From the NCBI GenBank assembly GCA_964450915.1, contig CAYVFG010000006.1, positions 1 to 40,867 of the forward strand: a stretch of DNA of 40,867 nt, in the 5' to 3' direction. Below are positions 15,962 to 23,754 of the stretch, piece by piece. A program made the translations under genes and the position numbers. The DNA is from HO2-45-11b sp964450915. GTDB lineage: Bacteria > Patescibacteriota > Andersenbacteria > UBA10190. The notes under the pieces are model-generated. The model had not been told where the DNA came from, ran no database searches, and saw only the letters and a program-made list of their open reading frames with translations. Each line of letters begins with the position of its first letter. Position 1 is the stretch's first letter.

Positions 15962-16831
15962 TTATACTTCAGATTTCAGGAGATATCCTAATCCAAGCGC
16001 GCAGAATTCGAGTGTTTTCATGACACATGTCGCAGTGAATATGATTGGATGTTTTAATAAGAATGTTGGACTTTGAAAAAATAGCTGTATGCGGATGATT
16101 GGATTTGCTTGTTTGTACAGCATGCGTTTGTTTTGCTGCTGATTTGCATATGCCTTGAGCGTAGATCCGTAATAATATTTTTTCTTTAACAGTTCTGCGA
16201 GCGTGAGCGCGCCTTCGTTATGCCGAAGAGCAATCGATGAGTATCCGATTCCGGATAGTCCGAATGCGCCCACTGTTCTTGTATGAATGTCAAAATCCTC
16301 AGCACCAATCATATCTTCTTGGAATCCTGAGATGCTTGTAAATGCTGAGGAGCGAAAGAATCGGGCTCCATGAAGCCAGGAGCTAGTTGCATAGGTTGAT
16401 CGTTCGAAATTCTTGCATGCTGCCCAAAGGGTTGTTCCAAAAGAATCTTCGGGAATGACGATTGCTTGTATGTTTGCGTGCTCCTTCATTATTTGTACGC
16501 ATTCATGTATGACGCCGGAGGGAAGTTCCATGTCCGAATCTATAAATACGAGAAATTCTCCTTGCGAAGATCTTGCGCCAGCGTTTCTCTGAGAAGACCG
16601 TTCATTGCCGGCTATGATTAGGTGTGCCCCGTTGTGTTTCGCAATATCTTGTGTCGCGTCCGAGGAGTAATTGTCCACGATGATGTATTCAATATTCTGA
16701 TATGTTTGGTTCTTAATAGAAGTAATGCATGCAAGAAGCGTCTTCGCGGAATTTTTTGTAGGAACAATAATAGAAACCAGCGGGTCATGTTTTCTGTTGA
16801 ACATAGTGGTGTTATTTTCTTTTTCCAACAT
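15962..16831 (-). CDS. GT2-family glycosyltransferase
   Basis: Inverting GT-A glycosyltransferase, 289 residues. It has LVSIIVPTKNSAKTLLACITS at the N-terminus, EYIIVDNYSSDATQDIA, NAGARSSQGEFLVFIDSDMELP (the IDSD metal-binding DxD near 105), and the acceptor-side GFQEDMIGAEDFDIHTR with the ED catalytic pair. No N-terminal membrane segment; the C-terminus (about 250-285) is hydrophobic and may attach to the membrane. An alternative start at 16804 (MFNRKHD) would remove the 20-bp overlap with the upstream methyltransferase. The stop codon overlaps the -10 of the next gene. Donor and acceptor cannot be read from the sequence. Confidence 0.87.
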   Translation of the reverse strand: MLEKENNTTMFNRKHDPLVSIIVPTKNSAKTLLACITSIKNQTYQNIEYIIVDNYSSDATQDIAKHNGAHLIIAGNERSSQRNAGARSSQGEFLVFIDSDMELPSGVIHECVQIMKEHANIQAIVIPEDSFGTTLWAACKNFERSTYATSSWLHGARFFRSSAFTSISGFQEDMIGAEDFDIHTRTVGAFGLSGIGYSSIALRHNEGALTLAELLKKKYYYGSTLKAYANQQQNKRMLYKQANPIIRIQLFFQSPTFLLKHPIIFTATCVMKTLEFCALGLGYLLKSEV

Positions 16832-17411
16832 ACAGAATTGTCGGCGAGCAGATCGGAATGCTTTTTGCGATCGGGTCTAACAATCTAAAAAATGGCTTTT
16901 TTAGATTGTATTGAGAAAATCCTGTCGGATGCATGGAATATTGAAACAGCTTACTTTCGTTCAAGATTTTTTTCATGGAATGGATTGTGTACGAGGTAAT
17001 ATGGGTCGGGTCGTCTTTAAAGTGAGGTGAAAATGGGTTAGGCATGGTAATCACAATAGTTTCTTTGCAAATTACTTCCATCGCATCGAGCATCTTGCGA
17101 AGATCTTGTGCAGGGATATGTTCTAGAAATTCGCTGCAAAAGATTGCGTCTACAGTTTTGATGCGAGAGCTTAAATTTGATGCGTTATCGCATATGACTT
17201 GTGCGTAACTTTGTGTCTTTTCTGCTGCTTGGCATAATACAGCGTCGTAATCGTACGCAATAACATGGCTGTGATTTTTTGAAAGAATTTTTCCGTAGAT
17301 ACCGGATCCGCTTCCTAAATCAAGCACGCTGCCCGCAGGAGGGAGGTGTTTTTGAATGATGCTAACAATCCTAGAGTCAATCTGCCTGCCGAGGTAGGTG
17401 TTTGTTTGCAT
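16812..17411 (-). CDS. Class I SAM-dependent methyltransferase
   Basis: A 199-residue Rossmann methyltransferase: motif I VLDLGSGSGIYGKIL (about 29-43), HVIAYDYDAVLCQAA (motif II acidic residue), the motif IV region VDAIFCSEFLEHIPAQDL, and the IVITMPNPFSPHFKDDPTH loop resemble the Methyltransf_11/UbiE-like group often found in glycan clusters, where they methylate sugars or lipid carriers. The frame extends further upstream into the FkbM gene, but similarity begins at the ATG at 17411, 7 nt after the FkbM stop. It sits between FkbM and GT2 genes. The substrate is unknown. Confidence 0.83.
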   Translation of the reverse strand: MQTNTYLGRQIDSRIVSIIQKHLPPAGSVLDLGSGSGIYGKILSKNHSHVIAYDYDAVLCQAAEKTQSYAQVICDNASNLSSRIKTVDAIFCSEFLEHIPAQDLRKMLDAMEVICKETIVITMPNPFSPHFKDDPTHITSYTIHSMKKILNESKLFQYSMHPTGFSQYNLKKPFFRLLDPIAKSIPICSPTILYVGKRK

Positions 17412-17418
17412 AGAAGCG

Positions 17419-18297
17419 CTATTTCTGTTCTTCGTTATGGAACGCAGTGTTTTCGAATAGGAGATCTGCTGAGTCTGTGCGTAGCGCATCTCCAAATACT
17501 TTGCCGACATGTATGAGGGTAGCACCAGGCAAAATACTTCGTAGCAATTCAATGGTTTCGAGGACGGGTTTTGTTGCTGGTCTATCGATACTTCCTTCTA
17601 TCATAATGTATCGAGATTTTTCTAATGTATGCTTGCTTGTGGTAAGGACATCGTATTCCATTCCTTCGACATCAATTTTAAAAAGATCTATGCGGTCTTC
17701 GGCGCAAACTTCTGGCAAAGAATCTGGCTGTATGCAGGAAGTCGTTTCCTTTCGAGTAGTGCAGGAAGGTTCATTTCCCGATGCCATGACGGTGTGGCGA
17801 GGCACGTAGATGGCCCGTTCTGTTCCTGAGCAAATAGCTGCGTGAAACGATTTTGAGATACTATTTTTTTGCAATCTACGGAATGAACCTAGTATTGGTT
17901 CAAAGCTATATATTGTTTGTGCTTTAAGGAGCAGCTCGGCAAATAATGCAAATTCTCCGATGTGAGCACCCGCGTCGATGACGATGCCATTCTTTTTTAT
18001 GAGCGGTAAGAGATAGTCGTAATCGATAAATATGCTTTGTATTGACCCTATGTCGGACGGAGATTCTAGGTGCAACAATCGATTGAATAATTGTAAGCGA
18101 TACGAATCGGACTGTTTGTGCCAATACAATGCTGGTATTGCTAAAAGGAGGTATTTTTTTGCTAAAAATATCCATTTGTTTGGAACATGCGGACTCCTCA
18201 TCCACAGCGCATCAAGTACTATCGATCGAATTATTTTTTTCGATAAGCTGTCGTAGATATACGCCTCCTCGGTATGCATGGGGGTTTGCTGTTTCAT
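17419..18297 (-). CDS. FkbM-family methyltransferase (copy A)
   Basis: SAM-dependent O-methyltransferase of the FkbM family, common in polysaccharide clusters. In 292 residues the diagnostic blocks are IVIDAGAHIGEFALFAELLL (SAM-binding, about 105-124), TIYSFEPILGSFRRLQKN, and RIDLFKIDVEGMEYDVL followed by YIMIEGSIDR. The first 60 residues are helical and hydrophobic (YLLLAIPALYWHK) and are shared with the neighbouring copy, so they are a lineage-specific extension of the FkbM core. It lies 9 nt after the second FkbM gene. TACAAT on the minus strand (plus 18309-18314) ends 11 nt before its ATG, so a short-leader promoter is possible. Target hydroxyl is unknown. Confidence 0.88.
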   Translation of the reverse strand: MKQQTPMHTEEAYIYDSLSKKIIRSIVLDALWMRSPHVPNKWIFLAKKYLLLAIPALYWHKQSDSYRLQLFNRLLHLESPSDIGSIQSIFIDYDYLLPLIKKNGIVIDAGAHIGEFALFAELLLKAQTIYSFEPILGSFRRLQKNSISKSFHAAICSGTERAIYVPRHTVMASGNEPSCTTRKETTSCIQPDSLPEVCAEDRIDLFKIDVEGMEYDVLTTSKHTLEKSRYIMIEGSIDRPATKPVLETIELLRSILPGATLIHVGKVFGDALRTDSADLLFENTAFHNEEQK

Positions 18298-18306
18298 ATG
18301 GTCTTA

Positions 18307-19137
18307 CTATTGTATTGCATTTTTGAATACTAAATCCACTGCTGCTTGTTTGCCGGTATCTGCATATTTAATGATATGGCCAATATGAATAAGCTCCGTA
18401 CTTGCTGCAATTTGATGGAGGCGAGAAAGCACCGACAGTCCAGTGTGATAATATGTTCTATCTATAGTAGTTTCTATTACGATATATTTTGACTTGCGAA
18501 CAGTTGCTGGGCTGGAGGATATGACGTCATATTCCATCCCCTCTACATCTATTTTTAGAAGATCTATTCTTGGTAATGCTTGCACATCCTCAACAAGATC
18601 AAGTGATTTGCATTGAGCAACAGTTTTTCCAATAGTCGTTGAACGCTTGAATTTTGATGACATGCCCGATTGTTCGTCTATGTAAATTTCAATCTGCTGG
18701 TCAGCGCAAATTGCAAAGTTAAAGTGGGTGTCGTGGTTGTTTTTTTGCAAAAGTTCGAAAGATCGCGGAACTGGCTCAAATGAATATATGTTTTGGGGAA
18801 ATAATGATGCATGAGCAAAAAGTGCGAACTCTCCTATGTTGGCTCCTACGTCTACCAGTATCCCATTCTTCGGGATTATTTCTTGCAGGTGAGCATGATC
18901 AATGAAAATGCTTTGAATATTTGCAATTCTATCGGGTCTTGCAATGTATGTTGTGCGCCCCCAGCCCGGTATTCCAAATGCATTAATGCTTTTATTCCAA
19001 AACAAGCTTGGCATGGCTATGAAAATGTATTTTGTTTTCAGAAATTTCCACTTTTCTGGAATGTTTTTCGTTGCTATCCACTGAATATCAAGCTTGAGGG
19101 AGCGAAAAATTCGTAGGAAGAAATATTCTATGCTCAT
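18307..19137 (-). CDS. FkbM-family methyltransferase (copy B)
   Basis: A 276-residue paralogue of the adjacent FkbM gene. The same blocks are seen: ILVDVGANIGEFALFAHASL, NIYSFEPVPRSFELLQKN, and RIDLLKIDVEGMEYDVI, with YIVIETTIDRTYY. The N-terminal extension (PEKWKFLKTKYIFIAMPSLFWNK) is clearly related to copy A (PNKWIFLAKKYLLLAIPALYWHK), so the pair came from a tandem duplication, followed by strong divergence in the central part. The start at ATG 19137 overlaps the stop of the upstream GT4 gene (ATGA), which is better than the ATG/alternate start further upstream. Likely methylates another position or sugar of the same glycan (inference). Confidence 0.87.
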   Translation of the reverse strand: MSIEYFFLRIFRSLKLDIQWIATKNIPEKWKFLKTKYIFIAMPSLFWNKSINAFGIPGWGRTTYIARPDRIANIQSIFIDHAHLQEIIPKNGILVDVGANIGEFALFAHASLFPQNIYSFEPVPRSFELLQKNNHDTHFNFAICADQQIEIYIDEQSGMSSKFKRSTTIGKTVAQCKSLDLVEDVQALPRIDLLKIDVEGMEYDVISSSPATVRKSKYIVIETTIDRTYYHTGLSVLSRLHQIAASTELIHIGHIIKYADTGKQAAVDLVFKNAIQ

Positions 19138-20255
19138 GGTCTTGTTTGGATTATTTTTTTCATTATTGCGTCCCATAGTAAGATTGTATGCTCTCGTTGC
19201 TTTTGGCGGGCATTGCTAAATCCTTCTTGTTGCAGCTGATTGAACGTGCCTGCGCTGGTAAGTATTTTTTTGCAGCAAGCAGCTAGCGATTCCGGGGTTT
19301 CTTGGTCCGCAATTAATCCGGTTTTATGATGCATGATAGCATCGCGCGTTCCTGGAACATTGTATCCGACCGCAGGCGTTCCGCACGCTGCAGCTTCAAG
19401 GATCGCGATGCCATACCCTTCTTTTTTGGATGGCATGATGAGGAGATGTGATTGCTTGAGATACATGAGCTTTTCTTCTTCGCTTGCATTGCATATGAGC
19501 GCAATATCGCTGTCCGATGCAATGTTTTTTTTGATAGCCTGATAATAATTCGTATATTTTGCTTCTGTTTTACCGACGATGATCAGTTTGAGATTAGGCA
19601 CTTCCTGTTTTGCGATGCGATACGCTGCAATTGCATGTTCGATACGTTTTACTGGCGCGATTCTGCCAAGCACAAGGAGAGTCGGATGCTCTGCTTTTTC
19701 CGGAACGGCATCTAATCTAATATCTGTAAAATTGGGGACAATAGAAATATTTTTTTCAGCAATATGATGTTCCATAAGTTCTTGTTTTGTAGAATTCGAC
19801 ACCGTGATGAATTGCTGATTTTTATAGAGCCATAGCCAGAACGCATCCATTATTCTGCCAAGTGTGTGGGGAAGAATGCTTGCCCACAGTTCTCCTGCAA
19901 CTTCGTGTATAAGCGTAAATATGGTTGCATGGTTTCGATACAGTATCGAAAAAAAGGGAATACCGTGCGCCTGGTCAATAATAAGATCGAACTTCTTTTC
20001 TCGAGACAATTTTTTGTATAGAGCATGAGCATATAGTATGCATGTTACCGTATTGCCGGCGCGCACGATGGTATAGCCGTTATAGATTTGTTTTTTGAGT
20101 GCACTTGGAAATGAAGAGGTGATAAAGAATACCTCGTTATTTTCTGCAAGATTGCTTGCAAGCGCGTCTGTTAATACTTCCGCACCTCCTGATTCGGGGT
20201 TTAAAATATCCTTCCAATTCAAGAATAGTATTCGTTTTCCGGAGATGCTGTGCAT
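19134..20255 (-). CDS. GT4-family glycosyltransferase
   Basis: A 373-residue GT-B enzyme. KRILFLNWKDILNPESGGAE at the N-terminus has the GGAE loop of GT4; the C-terminal half has PTLLVLGRIAPVKRIEHAI, LKLIIVGK, ALICNASEEEKLMYLKQSH, and the donor site MPSKKEGYGIAILEAAACGTP with the conserved Glu pair. The segment GIPFFSILYRN and the FTLIHEVAGELW block are usual for glycan-cluster members. AAGGA directly abuts the ATG, too close for a normal Shine-Dalgarno interaction. Its end overlaps FkbM copy B by 4 bp. Sugar specificity is unknown. Confidence 0.88.
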   Translation of the reverse strand: MHSISGKRILFLNWKDILNPESGGAEVLTDALASNLAENNEVFFITSSFPSALKKQIYNGYTIVRAGNTVTCILYAHALYKKLSREKKFDLIIDQAHGIPFFSILYRNHATIFTLIHEVAGELWASILPHTLGRIMDAFWLWLYKNQQFITVSNSTKQELMEHHIAEKNISIVPNFTDIRLDAVPEKAEHPTLLVLGRIAPVKRIEHAIAAYRIAKQEVPNLKLIIVGKTEAKYTNYYQAIKKNIASDSDIALICNASEEEKLMYLKQSHLLIMPSKKEGYGIAILEAAACGTPAVGYNVPGTRDAIMHHKTGLIADQETPESLAACCKKILTSAGTFNQLQQEGFSNARQKQREHTILLWDAIMKKIIQTRP

Positions 20256-20279
20256 TCCTTAAGATTGTCCTAAAATAGC

Positions 20280-21812
20280 TTATTCTCCAAATTGCCACAC
20301 AGTGAGCCCGGGCGTGTCGATTATCTGGTGTAGGTATGACAATTGCTGCAAGGCATTTTTGTATAACGCTTCTTCGGGTGATCCGTGAGCCAGGGCGATA
20401 TATGTAATGTGGGTTTCTTTGAGGAGAGTTAGGAGCGTGTTTGAAAAATCTGGCGCATGTATGCGCGCAAGTGCATGGGTGATTTCTCGAGATTCCGGAG
20501 ACGTCGATTCAGTTGCTAGGAAGACGTTTCCTTGTTGCATTTCCAAATTATCGCTCTGAATAATACTTGCGTTGGTGAAAAAAAGCTTCGCCGGGTTAGC
20601 AATAGTTTCCTGATTCGTAAAATCGAACGGCATATATAAATGCCACGGCAAAAAAAGAACGCGAGGTTTTTCAGAAAATACTGCTAGCTGATTATTGAAT
20701 GCATACCAGCTATCCGGGTAATTTTTTGGAATAATAGTGTTGGATAGACCCCAATATATAGAAGACCCTGCAAGAAGTGTGCATAGCAGAATTAAGATAG
20801 ATAGTGCCAAGGTATATTTTTTTTGGAGATGCACAATTCCGTATGCAAGTAAGAGTGCTTCGATGAGCGCAAGGTCTGCCAAATATTTTGCACTATCGCG
20901 CATCGCCGGAATGAACGAAATGTCAGTAAGCAGTATAAGCACTATCGCGCCAACAAGCAGTTTTTTGTTATTCCATGCGCCTACCAATATAACGCCTAGT
21001 AGGAATATGTTCGATGCATAGAAGATTGTTTTATTCGGGCAGGGCAGAGATGCTGTCTGAGGATTTCTCCATTGAGATGATAAAAAAAGCGTGTCTGTGA
21101 GAAGTTGCTGGGTGCACTGCGCGCGGGGCGCAAATACGGCAATATCTTTTGAAGAAATTGCTGAAAGTTGTGACGCCGGATTACTATATGCGACTGCCAG
21201 TATTGCAAGCAGTACCGCAACGTATGGACCAAATAAAGCCATGTATTGAGTGCGTGAATAGTGGTGTGTTTTTTGCGCATGCCAAGCAAACAGAATAACA
21301 AGTGTGGGGAGCAATATAGTATGATGAATGCTGAGCAGAATGACTGCGCTGCATCCGATGCCGGCTTGTAATGCATTTTTGTTAGACGGCTGCTGCAGAA
21401 AACGAAGGACAAGATAGATTGTGTACGGCGTTAGCGCATATGCGTATAAAAGATATATATGCCCCATTTGCAATCGATTGAATACGAAGGCATTTGTCAT
21501 CATGAATATTCCGGCAACAATCGAAGCGGCCGTATCGGATGTCAAAAAATATGCCAGGCGGTATGTTGCGCTTCCTGCAAGCATGAGCATGGCAAATATG
21601 AGTATTTTTTGTGCGAACGATGATGTGATACCAACGCTGAGTCCTGCCCAGGCAATTTGAATGGGGGTGCCCGCTATTCCGCCCGTAGGGTCGAGGCTGA
21701 TGGAGGGATGGGGTATGCCTGTCCAATCAAGCTGGAGCAAATATCCGGGATGCAGGAACCAGGGCAGGGTAATAAGCGCTGCAATTATCAAGAATGGAAG
21801 GAATTGTTTCAT
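20280..21812 (-). CDS. Polytopic membrane protein, GT-C-like
   Basis: A 510-residue membrane protein with about ten hydrophobic segments (first at 5-22, last near 360) and a soluble C-terminal domain of about 130 residues. LLQLDWTGIPHP in the first outer loop contributes an acidic residue in the position used by GT-C transferases, and TNAFVFNRLQMGHIYLLYAYAL resembles loops of YfhO/PMT-like proteins. No specific family is recognised. It is set between a GT4 and a GT2 gene and is therefore most likely a polyprenyl-phosphate-sugar-dependent transferase or a glycan export component. TAATAT on the minus strand (plus 21821-21826) ends 8 nt before the ATG. Confidence 0.65.
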   Translation of the reverse strand: MKQFLPFLIIAALITLPWFLHPGYLLQLDWTGIPHPSISLDPTGGIAGTPIQIAWAGLSVGITSSFAQKILIFAMLMLAGSATYRLAYFLTSDTAASIVAGIFMMTNAFVFNRLQMGHIYLLYAYALTPYTIYLVLRFLQQPSNKNALQAGIGCSAVILLSIHHTILLPTLVILFAWHAQKTHHYSRTQYMALFGPYVAVLLAILAVAYSNPASQLSAISSKDIAVFAPRAQCTQQLLTDTLFLSSQWRNPQTASLPCPNKTIFYASNIFLLGVILVGAWNNKKLLVGAIVLILLTDISFIPAMRDSAKYLADLALIEALLLAYGIVHLQKKYTLALSILILLCTLLAGSSIYWGLSNTIIPKNYPDSWYAFNNQLAVFSEKPRVLFLPWHLYMPFDFTNQETIANPAKLFFTNASIIQSDNLEMQQGNVFLATESTSPESREITHALARIHAPDFSNTLLTLLKETHITYIALAHGSPEEALYKNALQQLSYLHQIIDTPGLTVWQFGE

Positions 21813-21823
21813 ATATGCGCATA

Positions 21824-22612
21824 TTACCTGACGCGTTCTTTGGCAGTATTTGGGGAAGAGTTGGGCGAATATGAAACAGAAATTCCGGATGAAGGCGTAA
21901 CGCTAGTCTGCTTGGGTTCATTTCGAAAGTAGAGCCGTATGGTGTCGTAGAGAGTTTCGATAATGACGCCGAAACCGATTGTGCTGTTAAATTTATGGGT
22001 AATGCGAACGGGGGATTCGATGATGTGGGTGAATCCGAGCGCGTGAGCATGCACGAGCAGCTCGAGGTCGAACGCAAATTTATTTATTTGAACATGCGGA
22101 AGGATTTGCGTGAGCGCGTCTTTGCGAAACAGTTTTACTCCAACTTGTGTATCGCGAATATTGAGGCGAAACAGCATGCGATTGAGCAACTGATATGAAA
22201 AGCTGTAGATATGCCTGACAAGCGGGTATTGCACTTGGGATAATGGATGCCGTTTGGATCCGATGACAATATCCGCACGGGTGAATTGCATGAGCTCGAA
22301 CATGAGGCGAAGGCAATTGAATTCGATATCGCCGCCCGCATCGATGAATCCGACGATATTGCCGCTGGATGCCAAGAATCCTTGCTTTAGTGCATAGCCT
22401 TTCCCGTGATTTTTTTTGATCGGTATGATGCGTACGTGTGTCAGTGTGTCGTCTTGCTGTACGATATGGGCAGTGTCGTCTACGTCGCCATCGATGACGA
22501 GAATGAGTTCGTACGAAGTATGCAGAGAATCTAGAAATGCAGACAAATTCCGCAAATCCTGTTGGATGGTCGGAGCTTGTTTATATGCTGGTACTACGAT
22601 CGACAGATCCAT
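21824..22612 (-). CDS. GT2 glycosyltransferase, dolichyl-phosphate glucose synthase-like
   Basis: Resembles Alg5/DPG-synthase-like GT2 enzymes that place glucose or another sugar on a polyprenyl phosphate. In 262 residues: MDLSIVVPAYKQAPTIQQDL, YELILVIDGDVDDTAHIV, NHGKGYALKQGFLASSGNIVGFIDAGGDI, VIGSKRHPLSQ, and the RDTQVGVKLFRKDAL segment characteristic of that group. The metal-binding DxD reads DAG, followed by GD. The C-terminal tail (about 235-262) is polar and low in complexity. Start ATG 22612 is chosen because similarity begins there; the gene overlaps the ROK kinase by 32 bp. It could feed the GT-C-like protein encoded next. Confidence 0.85.
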   Translation of the reverse strand: MDLSIVVPAYKQAPTIQQDLRNLSAFLDSLHTSYELILVIDGDVDDTAHIVQQDDTLTHVRIIPIKKNHGKGYALKQGFLASSGNIVGFIDAGGDIEFNCLRLMFELMQFTRADIVIGSKRHPLSQVQYPLVRHIYSFSYQLLNRMLFRLNIRDTQVGVKLFRKDALTQILPHVQINKFAFDLELLVHAHALGFTHIIESPVRITHKFNSTIGFGVIIETLYDTIRLYFRNEPKQTSVTPSSGISVSYSPNSSPNTAKERVR

Positions 22613-23441
22613 GTGTAGTAGTGTAGCACGCAAGCTGCAGGGCCCCAATTAAGCCTCCTTCATCGCCTAGCGTTGATTTTTTTATGGCAGGTAATGTTGG
22701 CAAGATATGGTTGTATTCTTGCATGTATGCTTGCACGCGGCTCAGATCTACATCCTTCATAATTGATCCGCCTAGTACGATGCAATGAGGCGACCAAAAT
22801 ACAGATGTATTGAGCAGGCCTATTGCCAAGTATTTTGCCGTTTCATCCCATACGTTGGCATCTTTAATTTCTTTAGGGGCTTTTCCATATTTTTTTTGCA
22901 ATGCTGTGCCGGATATAAATGCTTCGAGATGGCCATTTCCGCCGCATCCGCACATGGGCCCTGCAGGGTCGATGATTTGGTGCCCAGGTTCAAACCCCTG
23001 CGCGCTTGCGTCTATCTTTCCATTAACAATTCGCGTCCCGCCTACGCCAGTACTGACGGTCATATAGACCATAATGGGAAATTTTTGACCTGCGCCACGC
23101 ACGGCTTCGCCAATGCCCCACATAGCAGTATCGTTCTCTAGCAAAACCTGAGTTTCCAGTTCTTTTTCCAATATTTTTTTTAATGGCTGATTATTCCAAT
23201 TTTTCAGATTTGGGGCTTTTACGAGCATCGTTTTTTCCAGATCCATCGGTCCGGGCACCCCTCCTGCGATTGCTGTTATGCGTTCGCCATCTGTCAGTTT
23301 TTTGGCAGTCTCGATAAATGTTTGAATTCCCGTAGTAAAATCAGCGGGAGTCGGATATATGGTTGGTGTGCTGAGGGTTTTGCCGTCTTTTGAAACGGCC
23401 ATTCTTGTATTTGTCCCGCCAATATCGAATGCGATGTACAT
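22581..23441 (-). CDS. ROK-family sugar kinase (glucokinase-like)
   Basis: Phosphorylates glucose or a related hexose with ATP. The 286-residue protein begins MYIAFDIGGTNTR (phosphate-1 motif), has AGGVPGPMD, LENDTAMWGIGEA with the catalytic Asp in END, TVSTGVGGTRIVNG, and the ROK zinc/signature segment GFEPGHQIIDPAGPMCGCGGNGHLEAF. In the usual CxCGxxGCxE motif the third cysteine is His here. KKSTLGDEGGLIGAL near the end is also typical. It is divergent from a glutaredoxin gene; TATACT on the minus strand (plus 23448-23453) ends 6 nt before the ATG, indicating a leaderless mRNA. It could provide sugar phosphates for the glycan genes, inferred from position. Confidence 0.88.
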   Translation of the reverse strand: MYIAFDIGGTNTRMAVSKDGKTLSTPTIYPTPADFTTGIQTFIETAKKLTDGERITAIAGGVPGPMDLEKTMLVKAPNLKNWNNQPLKKILEKELETQVLLENDTAMWGIGEAVRGAGQKFPIMVYMTVSTGVGGTRIVNGKIDASAQGFEPGHQIIDPAGPMCGCGGNGHLEAFISGTALQKKYGKAPKEIKDANVWDETAKYLAIGLLNTSVFWSPHCIVLGGSIMKDVDLSRVQAYMQEYNHILPTLPAIKKSTLGDEGGLIGALQLACYTTTHGSVDRSTSI

Positions 23442-23447
23442 GCAAAA

Positions 23448-23453
23448 AGTATA
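23448..23453 (-). promoter_or_regulatory. -10 element of the ROK kinase gene
   Basis: TATACT on the minus strand, 6 nt before the ATG at 23441. No convincing -35 was found at 16-18 nt. The remaining gap to the glutaredoxin gene holds an inverted repeat TTTGG/CCAAA (23470-23474/23482-23486) flanking TACAAT (23475-23480), which may be the glutaredoxin promoter and its operator. Confidence 0.45.
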
Positions 23454-23507
23454 GCGGGAAATGGATATATTTGGTACAATGCCAAAGTTACTATTAAGTG
23501 AACAATT

Positions 23508-23744
23508 ATGAAAAACGTTACAATCTACTCAACTCCTTCTTGCGGATGGTGCAGGGCTACAAAAGACTATTTTGCTCAAAATCAAATAGGTTATACGGAA
23601 AAGGACGTAGCATCTGACCCGGCTGCTCGCGCTGAAATGCTTGAAAAATCAAAGCAAATGGGAGTTCCTGTTATCGATATCGATGGTGAGATTACGATTG
23701 GGTTTAATCAGCCACGTCTTGCGCAGCTGCTAGAAATCGCGTAG
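23508..23744 (+). CDS. Glutaredoxin-like protein (CGWC active site)
   Basis: A 78-residue glutaredoxin/NrdH-type thiol-disulfide protein. MKNVTIYSTPSCGWCRATKDYF has the redox pair Cys12/Cys15; the usual CPYC or CxxC reads CGWC. GVPVIDIDGEITIGFNQPRLAQLL has the cis-Pro (VPV) and the glutathione-side GF loop typical of this group. Likely reduces ribonucleotide reductase or other cytoplasmic disulfides. It lies 10 nt before a DsbA-like gene, suggesting a redox pair of cytoplasmic and extracytoplasmic proteins. Possible -10 elements are TACAAT at 23475 and TACTAT at 23489, giving leaders of about 20 or 6 nt. Confidence 0.9.
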   Translation: MKNVTIYSTPSCGWCRATKDYFAQNQIGYTEKDVASDPAARAEMLEKSKQMGVPVIDIDGEITIGFNQPRLAQLLEIA

Positions 23745-23754
23745 CGTTAGCGCT

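Noticed and set aside
17412..17552. Extended N-terminus of the class I methyltransferase
   Set aside because: It lies in the FkbM gene's 3' end and lacks methyltransferase features; the ATG at 17411 follows the FkbM stop by 7 nt.
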